Below are positions 5,258 to 9,684 of a stretch of DNA of 9,684 nt, piece after piece. The position numbers and the translations under genes were made by a program. The first letter of the stretch is position 1. Each line of letters begins with the position of its first letter. A model generated the notes under the pieces. That model made no database searches. It was given only the letters and a program-made list of their open reading frames with translations, and had not been told where the DNA came from. Source of the stretch: DAIRVC01 sp036803025 (GTDB taxonomy: Bacteria > Chloroflexota > Anaerolineae > Anaerolineales > E44-bin32); assembly GCA_036803025.1 (NCBI GenBank), contig DAIRVC010000098.1, positions 1 to 9,684 of the forward strand, read 5' to 3'.

Positions 5258-6148
5258 CTAGGCCGCCGCGACGGCATACATGGCGAAGATCGGGATGTCG
5301 CCCAGGACGTGCATCACGATCGCCCACAGCGAGCCGCGCGTTTCGAGAATGCTCTTGCCGACCAGGTAGACCGGAAGGGCGATGATGACGAAGCCGATCA
5401 AGCCGCGTGGGTCGCCGTGGAGAACGTGGGCCAGGCCGAAGTAGACCGCTGTCAGCCACAAGCCGTTCTGCTTACCGATGACCGCATGCGTGGTCGCCAG
5501 CAGCGGGACTCGAAATGTGAGCACCTCGCCGACGGCGTTCATGGCTGGGAAGAGCGCCACCGTCCACAGGAGCGGGATCGACTGGGGCAGGCGCTCCAAC
5601 GCCAGTGCGCCGGCAAGGATCAGGAAGGCCGCCATCCCGGCGAACATCGCGCCGCCGATGATCCATCCGAAAGTCGACCAGCGCTCACCGGCGCCGATGC
5701 CCAGCCAGCGCACGGGCTCAAGCGGCGCGGATAGATCACCCCGGGTGAGGAACGAGGCGCGACGATCGCGCATCACGGCCCACAACAGAAGCAGTACCGC
5801 CAGCATCACAACCAGCTCGCCGATCTGGATGGCCAGCTGTCCGGCCGCGTAGCCGGAGGTGAGATCAGGCGGAAGGGCGGTCCACCACGCCAACGCGTTG
5901 GGCAGGACGGACAGCTTGACCGCCAGGAAGAGCATCGCGAACGGCCACAGCCTCCGCAGGGGCCGCCAGCCCAGGGTGACGAGCAGGAACGCACCCAGAA
6001 GAGCGAGTTTCCCCCAGCCCAGCCAGCCAGGCTCGGGGGCGAATAGCCGCCAGACGATGTCGGGCAAATCGGAGCCGAGCAGCATGGCCGCCCAGGCGAC
6101 CGGGATCAGCGGTCGGGATGGCGAGTCCGGCGCTGACTTCGTTTCCAT
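5258..6148 (-). CDS. CPBP (CAAX protease/bacteriocin-processing) family membrane protein
   Basis: A 296-residue polytopic membrane protein with about eight hydrophobic segments. The Abi/CPBP core is in the C-terminal half: NAVGEVLTFR (204-213) at the EExxxR position, YFGLAH (236-241) as the FxxxH motif, and HVLGD (280-284) as the HxxxD/N motif. In Rce1-type enzymes these residues form a glutamate/histidine intramembrane protease site. The first glutamate is kept as Glu208, but the second is Val209, so activity is uncertain. The ATG at 6148 has GGGAGG 5 bases upstream; the open frame continues upstream to 6691 but overlaps the acyltransferase gene antiparallel-free on the same strand and is not coding. 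It starts 71 bases after the acyltransferase stop. Family call is good; it could be an active peptidase or a degenerate membrane chaperone-like relative. Confidence 0.82.
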   Translation of the reverse strand: METKSAPDSPSRPLIPVAWAAMLLGSDLPDIVWRLFAPEPGWLGWGKLALLGAFLLVTLGWRPLRRLWPFAMLFLAVKLSVLPNALAWWTALPPDLTSGYAAGQLAIQIGELVVMLAVLLLLWAVMRDRRASFLTRGDLSAPLEPVRWLGIGAGERWSTFGWIIGGAMFAGMAAFLILAGALALERLPQSIPLLWTVALFPAMNAVGEVLTFRVPLLATTHAVIGKQNGLWLTAVYFGLAHVLHGDPRGLIGFVIIALPVYLVGKSILETRGSLWAIVMHVLGDIPIFAMYAVAAA

Positions 6149-6219
6149 CGCAGCCTCCCAAGAACATCTCGCCGGCGGCAGCCCAGCCTCGCGGCCGCAG
6201 GCGCCGCATGAGGTGAGGA

Positions 6220-7323
6220 TCACGCCTGGGTGGGGACGACCGCCAACTTGTCCTTCAAGACGAGAAACGGCTTCTCGAGGAACCGATAGGAGAGAGCGGC
6301 AAGCAGGAGCGTCCCCAAGAGAGTCGAGGCGTACAGAATTCCGTTGTACAGCGCGCCGGGAGGCAGCTGCGCCCGACGCAGCCAGACCAGGACCAGGTAA
6401 AGGAGCGGGTAGTGGTACATGTAGATGCCGTAGCTCATCCTGCCCAGCGCTTCGATCGCAGGGAATTCGAGGCGAGGGCCGATGGCGGCGCTGGTCGACA
6501 CATTCAGGACCAGGACCGTGAAGAGAACAGAGCTTGACAGGATGACGGGCTCGGTCAGCGGAACGTCGACCAGCGCCAGAAAGACCATCCCCCCGAGCGT
6601 CGCGGCCCTGGCCGGCAGACTGTAGAGGGTGGACAGAAGCGAGTGCTTGGAGTGATACGCGTACGCGCCCAGGGCGCCCAGGGCCATGCACTCGAATCGC
6701 AGGCCGACATACATGTTCGTCACCGAGTCAATATCGAGCCAGGCGATGACCGGTGCTATGAGGACCTTGACGGCGATGATCCCGGCTGCCACGCGGACAA
6801 GAGCTCGCCCGTTCCGGACGACCCACGGCCAGGCGATGTAGAACTGCTCCTCCAGACCGATCGACCATAGATGGCCAAGGGGAGGATAGCCGGTGACGAA
6901 GTTGGGGAGGAAGAACAGGATCAGCAGAACCGAGGCTGAGGGCAGGGGCGACGGAGAGGCCGCTGGCCCGATGAGCCACGGCAGCAGTACCAGCCCGATG
7001 AACGTCGTGACGTAGTACAGGGGCCAGATCCGCAGGGCGCGCCGTCCGTAGAAGCGCGGCACGGACAGTCCGCCTGTCCTATCCCGTTCGCATAGCAGCA
7101 GATAGGTGATCAGGAATCCGCTCAGGACAAAGAATAGGCTTACCGCGGATTGTGCGTCGAGAGCCAATGCCTCCAGGAGGGGCAGGTGCACCGGGAAGGA
7201 ACGCAGTTCCCCGAAGTTGTTGCTGATGTGCGCAACGGCAACGGACATGGCCGCATAGAAGCGCAGGGCATTCAGCCCAGGGAGGTGTACGCGGGAAGAG
7301 GCGTTGCGCGGCGTCTGGCTCAA
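6220..7323 (-). CDS. Acyltransferase 3 family membrane protein (OafA/YrhL-like)
   Basis: A 367-residue integral membrane protein that would transfer acetyl or other acyl groups to envelope polysaccharides, lipids or glycosides. Family hallmarks appear in order: LPGLNALR (14-21) with conserved His32 in the first membrane helix, FFVLSGFLIT (64-73), RFYGRRALRIWPLYY (90-104) and HLWSIGLEEQFY (151-162). Near the C-terminus are MSYGIYMYHYP and FLEKPF, also typical. About ten membrane segments are apparent. There is no C-terminal SGNH domain, so it is the short form. The start is a TTG at 7323; no in-frame ATG or GTG occurs between the upstream region and LPGLN. A weak GAGGG lies about 10 bases before it, so the exact start is uncertain. 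It follows the SHOCT gene by 58 bases. Acceptor unknown; no glycan cluster is seen in the window. Confidence 0.92.
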   Translation of the reverse strand: MSQTPRNASSRVHLPGLNALRFYAAMSVAVAHISNNFGELRSFPVHLPLLEALALDAQSAVSLFFVLSGFLITYLLLCERDRTGGLSVPRFYGRRALRIWPLYYVTTFIGLVLLPWLIGPAASPSPLPSASVLLILFFLPNFVTGYPPLGHLWSIGLEEQFYIAWPWVVRNGRALVRVAAGIIAVKVLIAPVIAWLDIDSVTNMYVGLRFECMALGALGAYAYHSKHSLLSTLYSLPARAATLGGMVFLALVDVPLTEPVILSSSVLFTVLVLNVSTSAAIGPRLEFPAIEALGRMSYGIYMYHYPLLYLVLVWLRRAQLPPGALYNGILYASTLLGTLLLAALSYRFLEKPFLVLKDKLAVVPTQA

Positions 7324-7381
7324 CTCGTCTGTGCCCTCATCCCGGGCGCGACCCGGCCGCCACCCCGTTCGGAGTCGCAGC

Positions 7382-7981
7382 CTAGAGCGCCTTGAGAATC
7401 TCCTCCCGCTTCTTCTGGTATTCCTCGTCGGTGATCAGCCGCCGCTGGCGCAGTTGGGCGAGCTCCTCCATGCGCTCGGCCGCGCTGCCGCTGCCGGCCG
7501 GCAGGATGTGCAGCGTCTTGACCTGCAGCCGCTGCGGCTTGAGAGGATCGTACTCCACCTCGGCGGTGACTCCCGGCTGGACCAGCGCGGCATTCAACCG
7601 CGAGACGACCGTCTTCGCCTCCGCCTGGAAGGCCGGGCTCATGGACGGTGTGACCTGCAAGAGCAGCCCCACTTGCGGGTTGTCATTGATCGATACGCCG
7701 GTGTCCCAGACCTTGAGCACTTTGGCCTCGGCGGTCACCCCATCCTTGATCTTGGGCGGGAAGATGATGCGCAGGAAGGGGCGCATGGAGAAGGCGACGA
7801 TGACCAGGACGACCGGGATGATGATCAGCGGCATCAGCTCACCGCTCTCGAACGCCTCAGCCAGGGTCTGGCCTTCGATTTCAATACGATCGGGGCCGGA
7901 GAGGACAGCGAAGACGACCACCCCCAGGCTGACGAGCGTGATGGCCAGGCTGATCAGGAAGACGGTGCGGACGCTCTTCAT
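7382..7981 (-). CDS. Two-helix membrane protein with C-terminal SHOCT domain
   Basis: A 199-residue protein of unknown function. A short positively charged start (MKSVR) leads into membrane helix 1 (about 7-28). An acidic loop follows (EIEGQTLAEAFESGE), then membrane helix 2 (about 50-67) ending near RPFLR. The soluble part (about 78-160) has alternating strands, including VTAEAKVLKVWDTGVSIND and VTAEVEYDPLKPQRLQV; it recalls the OB-like DUF3592-type domains of bacterial membrane proteins, but I cannot confirm this. Residues 171-199 form a SHOCT (short C-terminal) domain: MEELAQLRQRRLITDEEYQKK and onward, with the characteristic L-x-x-G/R-x-I-T-x-E-E-[FY] pattern. SHOCT domains are thought to mediate oligomerisation. 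The ATG has AAGGAG 6-7 bases upstream. It starts 39 bases after the nitroreductase stop and is likely co-transcribed with it. Confidence 0.8.
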   Translation of the reverse strand: MKSVRTVFLISLAITLVSLGVVVFAVLSGPDRIEIEGQTLAEAFESGELMPLIIIPVVLVIVAFSMRPFLRIIFPPKIKDGVTAEAKVLKVWDTGVSINDNPQVGLLLQVTPSMSPAFQAEAKTVVSRLNAALVQPGVTAEVEYDPLKPQRLQVKTLHILPAGSGSAAERMEELAQLRQRRLITDEEYQKKREEILKAL

Positions 7982-8020
7982 GCACAGCTCCTTGTTTGAG
8001 GCCGACCCGGACGTGCGGTC

Positions 8021-8527
8021 CTAGGCGAAGGGGATCCCGAAGCGCTCGCGATGGACGACCTCACCCAGCGCCTTGCGCTTCTTCTTCCCCCGCGGCTTGG
8101 CCGCCATCGGATAGCCAAAGGCGATGACCGCCAACACGTCGAGTTGCGCGGGGAGGCTCAGGAGGGGTTTGACGGCGTCGAGACCGAAGAAGCCGACCCA
8201 ATTGGAGGCGACGCCCTGCGACCAGGCGGTCAACACCATCGATTGGATCGCCCGGCTGGCATCGGACACGGCGAAGTCGGTCTTCTCGATGACCACGACG
8301 ATCGCCAGAGGGGCTTCCGCGACGTAGGGGCCGGTCTTGGCCAGGCTCCCCAGGCTCGTCAGGGTCGCCGGGTCCTCAACCACGATGAAGTGCCACGGCT
8401 GGCGGTTCCTGGCGCTGGCCGTGAGGCGCGCGGCCTCGACGATCCGGCGGATCACGTCCGGGGGGACCGGTCGCTTCTTGTAGGCGCGGACGGCCAGCAC
8501 GGTTCGGACGGCATCGAAGACCTCCAC
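8021..8527 (-). CDS. Nitroreductase family protein (FMN-dependent)
   Basis: A 168-residue flavoprotein of the nitroreductase superfamily; members use FMN and NAD(P)H to reduce nitro-aromatics, quinones, enones or flavins. The N-terminus carries the FMN-phosphate arginine pattern in DAVRTVLAVRAYKKRPVP (5-22), followed by ARLTASARNRQPWHFIVV (33-50), the second FMN-contacting stretch. The C-terminal half has SRAIQSMVLTAWSQGVASNWVG, the usual dimer helix. It ends soon after a basic loop (AKPRGKKKRK). It is at the short end of family length. The GTG at 8527 is chosen because GGAGG lies 6 bases upstream and the family begins here; upstream residues in the same frame do not look like this family. 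A candidate promoter and a palindrome lie just upstream. It heads the leftward six-gene run. Substrate not predictable. Confidence 0.9.
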   Translation of the reverse strand: MEVFDAVRTVLAVRAYKKRPVPPDVIRRIVEAARLTASARNRQPWHFIVVEDPATLTSLGSLAKTGPYVAEAPLAIVVVIEKTDFAVSDASRAIQSMVLTAWSQGVASNWVGFFGLDAVKPLLSLPAQLDVLAVIAFGYPMAAKPRGKKKRKALGEVVHRERFGIPFA

Positions 8528-8541
8528 ATGCCACCTCCAGG

Positions 8542-8554
8542 ATGACCCGGTCAT
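8542..8554. promoter_or_regulatory. 13-base palindrome at the nitroreductase promoter, candidate operator
   Basis: ATGACC-C-GGTCAT is a perfect inverted repeat with one central base. It overlaps the edge of the proposed leftward -10 box and the expected start of transcription, where a repressor would block initiation. Nitroreductase genes are often controlled by MarR, TetR or Rrf2-type repressors, but none is encoded in this window. Confidence 0.4.
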
Positions 8555-8582
8555 TGTCACACCAGACCGACCTGATGCGCAA
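8553..8582 (-). promoter_or_regulatory. Candidate promoter of the nitroreductase gene
   Basis: On the minus strand, TTGCGC (8582-8577), an 18-base spacer ending in TGT, then GACAAT (8558-8553). The TG three bases before the -10 box resembles an extended -10. The -35 hexamer and spacing are the same as upstream of the GyrI-like gene. Start of transcription would be near 8546, giving a leader of about 20 bases. Confidence 0.35.
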
Positions 8583-8740
8583 GGCGACGGCTGGGAGGAC
8601 AGTGGGGCGGGATAGCGGCGCGCGGACGAGATCGGCCGATGCCGGCCTCCCCCGTCTCCTTCATCCCTTCTGAATGGGGAGGCCGAGGACCGCCTTCGCC
8701 CAGGGACGGAGGAGTCGCGCCTTCGACCGACGACGATCCG

Positions 8741-8749
8741 TGGTATCAT
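8741..8749 (+). promoter_or_regulatory. Extended -10 promoter of the CarD-family gene
   Basis: TGG followed by TATCAT (8744-8749) is an extended -10 element in an AT-rich island; no good -35 is seen. An imperfect inverted repeat GGTAT...ATACC (8742-8746, 8754-8758) brackets it. Predicted transcription starts near 8756, leaving a leader of about 140 bases before the CarD ATG. The same TGGTAT core occurs in the RRM promoter. Confidence 0.5.
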
Positions 8750-8785
8750 AGATATACCAGCACGCGTGCGTTCGCCTATCCCCAC

Positions 8786-8825
8786 TGCCGCCAGGCCCCT
8801 GCAGGGGAATGGCGGCATCTTTGTT
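8786..8825 (+). terminator. Terminator-like stem-loop in the CarD leader, candidate attenuator
   Basis: Outer arms TGCCGCCA and TGGCGGCA (8786-8793, 8810-8817) are exact complements. Inside them, after a 2-by-2 mismatch (GG/AA), is the 12-base palindrome CCCCTGCAGGGG (8796-8807). The stem is directly followed by TCTTTGTT (8818-8825), the layout of an intrinsic terminator. It lies between the predicted promoter and the CarD start, so it would shorten transcripts before the gene. It could instead be just a leader structure. Confidence 0.5.
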
Positions 8826-8894
8826 CACATCGGTATGTTCGGGTTTCGTCGCGGCACGCCACCGGGCGGGGTATACCGCCGCTAGGAGCAGCGA

Positions 8895-9416
8895 ATGCCG
8901 TTCCAGGTGAATGATCAGGTTGTCCATCCTCGGCACGGGGTCGGCCGCGTGGTGCGGCTGGTGAGCCGGGAGTTTCAGCCGGGCGCGGTGCGCATGTATT
9001 ACGAGATCGCCCTGGCGAACGGCACCATCTGGGTCCCGGTCGAAGAGCGAAACGGCGGCCTGCGCCAGCTGACACGCAAGGACGAGATGGGCAGGTATCG
9101 GGGCTTGCTCAAGAGCCGCCCGCGCCCGCTGTCCTCTGACCATCGGCAGCGTCAGCTCGAGATCATGGACCGCCTGCAGCCGGGCACGCTGCGGGCCCGC
9201 TGCGAGGTGGTCCGCGACCTGGCGGCGATGGGATGGGGGAAACCGCTGAACGAGGGCAGCGCCGCGCTGCTGCGCAGCGTCAACGACGTCCTGCAAGAGG
9301 AGTGGGCCGCGGCCTGCGGCCTGCCGCTGTCTTCGGCCGCTCAGGAAGTCCAGGACCTTCTACAAGAGGGTCGGCGCGCCCACAACAAGCCGGGCCCCGA
9401 ATCGCCGGCCCGCTGA
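8895..9416 (+). CDS. carD: CarD family transcriptional regulator
   Basis: A 173-residue CarD-like protein. The N-terminal RNA-polymerase-interacting domain (about 1-60, shared with TRCF/Mfd) begins FQVNDQVVHPRHGVGRV (3-19), the hallmark loop, and continues with MYYEIALANGTIWVPVEE, its usual last strands. The C-terminal part (about 65-160) is helical as in CarD, with LLKSRPRPLSSDHRQRQ leading into helices including LRARCEVVRDLAAMGW. CarD binds the RNA polymerase beta subunit and the upstream edge of the bubble and alters open-complex stability at many promoters. Length is close to characterised CarD (about 160). The ATG has AGGAG 6 bases upstream. It is divergent from the nitroreductase and convergent with the DinB-like gene at the right edge, so it is probably transcribed alone. 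The symbol is given for family membership; the organism could have several paralogues. Confidence 0.9.
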   Translation: MPFQVNDQVVHPRHGVGRVVRLVSREFQPGAVRMYYEIALANGTIWVPVEERNGGLRQLTRKDEMGRYRGLLKSRPRPLSSDHRQRQLEIMDRLQPGTLRARCEVVRDLAAMGWGKPLNEGSAALLRSVNDVLQEEWAAACGLPLSSAAQEVQDLLQEGRRAHNKPGPESPAR

Positions 9417-9423
9417 CCGCCGC

Positions 9424-9440
9424 AGCCGGATGATCCGGCT
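9424..9440. terminator. Short hairpin in the CarD / DinB-like convergent gap
   Basis: AGCCGGA and TCCGGCT (9424-9430, 9434-9440) are perfect 7-base complements with a 3-base loop, starting 7 bases after the CarD stop and overlapping the stop codon of the opposing gene. It could serve both convergent genes, but neither strand has a T-run after it. Confidence 0.4.
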
Positions 9441-9684
9441 AAGCAGGGTTCCCCACCAAAGCCTCGATCCACGCCAGGTGCTCGGCGAAATGATGCGCAG
9501 TGTTGTCGAAGACGATGTCCGTCACACGCCGGTCGTCGCCTTGCGGCGCCTGAGGGAAGAAATCGCTCACCCGGCGATTCAGGTCGGTGTCCGAGAGCTT
9601 CCTCAGGGCGGCCATCAAATCGTCGTGATTCTTGCGCAACTCCGCCATCACGATGCCCAGGGCGAGATCCTTCGCCAGGCGTTG
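9439..9684 (-). CDS. DinB-superfamily protein, C-terminal fragment
   Basis: The last 81 residues of a protein that begins beyond the right edge; the frame is open to the last base. It contains LRKNHDDLMAALRKLSDTDL, then a Pro-rich loop (FFPQAPQGDD), then TDIVFDNTAHHFAEHLAWIEALV. The D-N-T-x-x-H-x-x-E-H-x-x-W-I ending resembles DinB-superfamily and DUF1706/ClbS-like proteins, in which the final histidines help bind metal. Here the relevant histidines are in AHHFAEHLAW. A GTG at 9651 and an ATG at 9648 are in frame, but neither has a ribosome binding site and the first helices of the fold would be missing, so the true start is outside. It is not closely similar to the DinB gene at 4035-4550. 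Superfamily likely; subfamily uncertain. Confidence 0.65.
   Translation of the reverse strand, partial: QRLAKDLALGIVMAELRKNHDDLMAALRKLSDTDLNRRVSDFFPQAPQGDDRRVTDIVFDNTAHHFAEHLAWIEALVGNPA

Larger units (their letters stand above)
8528..8894. other. Divergent intergenic region between nitroreductase and CarD genes
   Basis: A 367-base gap with signals in both directions. Leftward it has a candidate promoter (8553-8582) with an overlapping 13-base palindrome. Rightward it has an extended -10 promoter (8741-8749), a bipartite stem-loop followed by a T-rich stretch (8786-8825), a small hairpin (8865-8880) and the CarD ribosome binding site AGGAG (8884-8888). The stretch 8600-8720 shows nothing recognisable. 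A 33-codon open frame (8809-8910) is discussed as a finding only. Confidence 0.6.

Noticed and set aside
5012..5734. Rightward 240-codon open frame over the SnoaL-CPBP gap
   Set aside because: Largely antisense to CPBP; no domain and no ribosome binding site.
6149..6691. N-terminal extension of the CPBP protein into the acyltransferase gene
   Set aside because: It overlaps about 470 bases of a well-supported gene on the same strand in another frame; the ATG at 6148 has GGGAGG directly upstream.
7304..7999. Rightward 231-codon open frame opposite the SHOCT gene
   Set aside because: Low-complexity Asp/Gln/Arg composition, no start signal, antisense to a gene with membrane helices and a SHOCT domain.
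8870..8877. GGTATACC palindrome as a second promoter -10 or operator
   Set aside because: Eight-base palindromes arise by chance; it is better explained as the loop and stem of the small hairpin before the CarD ribosome binding site.
8661..9296. Leftward 211-codon open frame opposite CarD
   Set aside because: Shadow of the CarD gene; CarD has conserved motifs and a ribosome binding site.
4035..9684. Two DinB-fold genes as a duplicated cassette or toxin self-resistance (ClbS-like) system
   Set aside because: The two proteins differ in length context and sequence outside the histidine motifs, lie 5 kb apart, and no genotoxin genes are seen.
1..9684. CRISPR arrays, tRNA/rRNA genes, insertion sequences, phage or plasmid features
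   Set aside because: No regularly spaced direct repeats, no cloverleaf or rRNA stretches, no transposase, integrase or replication protein motifs were seen on either strand.

Overview
The window is a GC-rich bacterial chromosome segment packed with short, mostly single-domain genes on the minus strand. Only two convincing genes are on the plus strand: a small SLH-domain protein and a CarD-family regulator. Most genes have a clear GGAGG-type ribosome binding site 5-7 bases before an ATG or GTG start. The mix (CarD, a glycine-rich RRM protein, two DinB-fold proteins, an SLH protein, a GyrI-like protein, a possible 4-hydroxybutyryl-CoA dehydratase relative) fits Chloroflexota (Anaerolineae-like) or another GC-rich environmental lineage. 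That placement is inference: no rRNA or other phylogenetic marker is present.

Layout. At the left edge (1-258, minus) is the N-terminus of a 4-hydroxyphenylacetate 3-hydroxylase / 4-hydroxybutyryl-CoA dehydratase family enzyme, cut by the window. Just upstream of it, probably in the same transcript, is a GyrI-like effector-binding protein (301-759, minus). A 310-base divergent spacer with a candidate promoter and two perfect inverted repeats separates these from the SLH protein (1070-1594, plus). A convergent gap with a terminator-like hairpin follows. Next come a GNAT acetyltransferase (1754-2587) and a TfoX N-terminal-domain protein (2662-3096), then an RRM protein (3342-3689) with its own extended -10 promoter and a leader hairpin, all minus.

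From 8527 leftwards to 4035 there is a minus-strand run of six genes: nitroreductase, SHOCT membrane protein, acyltransferase 3, CPBP/CAAX-like membrane protein, SnoaL/DUF4440 protein and DinB protein. Spacings are 39, 58, 71, 197 and 30 bases. Some could be co-transcribed, but the products share no obvious pathway and the 197-base gap contains a strong inverted repeat. On the right, the nitroreductase promoter diverges from the CarD promoter. The CarD leader holds a terminator-like stem-loop. CarD converges on a second DinB-type gene cut by the right edge.

Functionally this looks like accessory, stress-type and transcription-modulating genes rather than one pathway. I found no CRISPR array, tRNA, rRNA, insertion sequence or phage gene, and no defensible evidence for a new multi-gene system. 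The most interesting material is regulatory: the CarD leader, the palindrome at the nitroreductase promoter and the RRM leader. Among proteins, the CPBP homologue with an altered EExxxR motif stands out.
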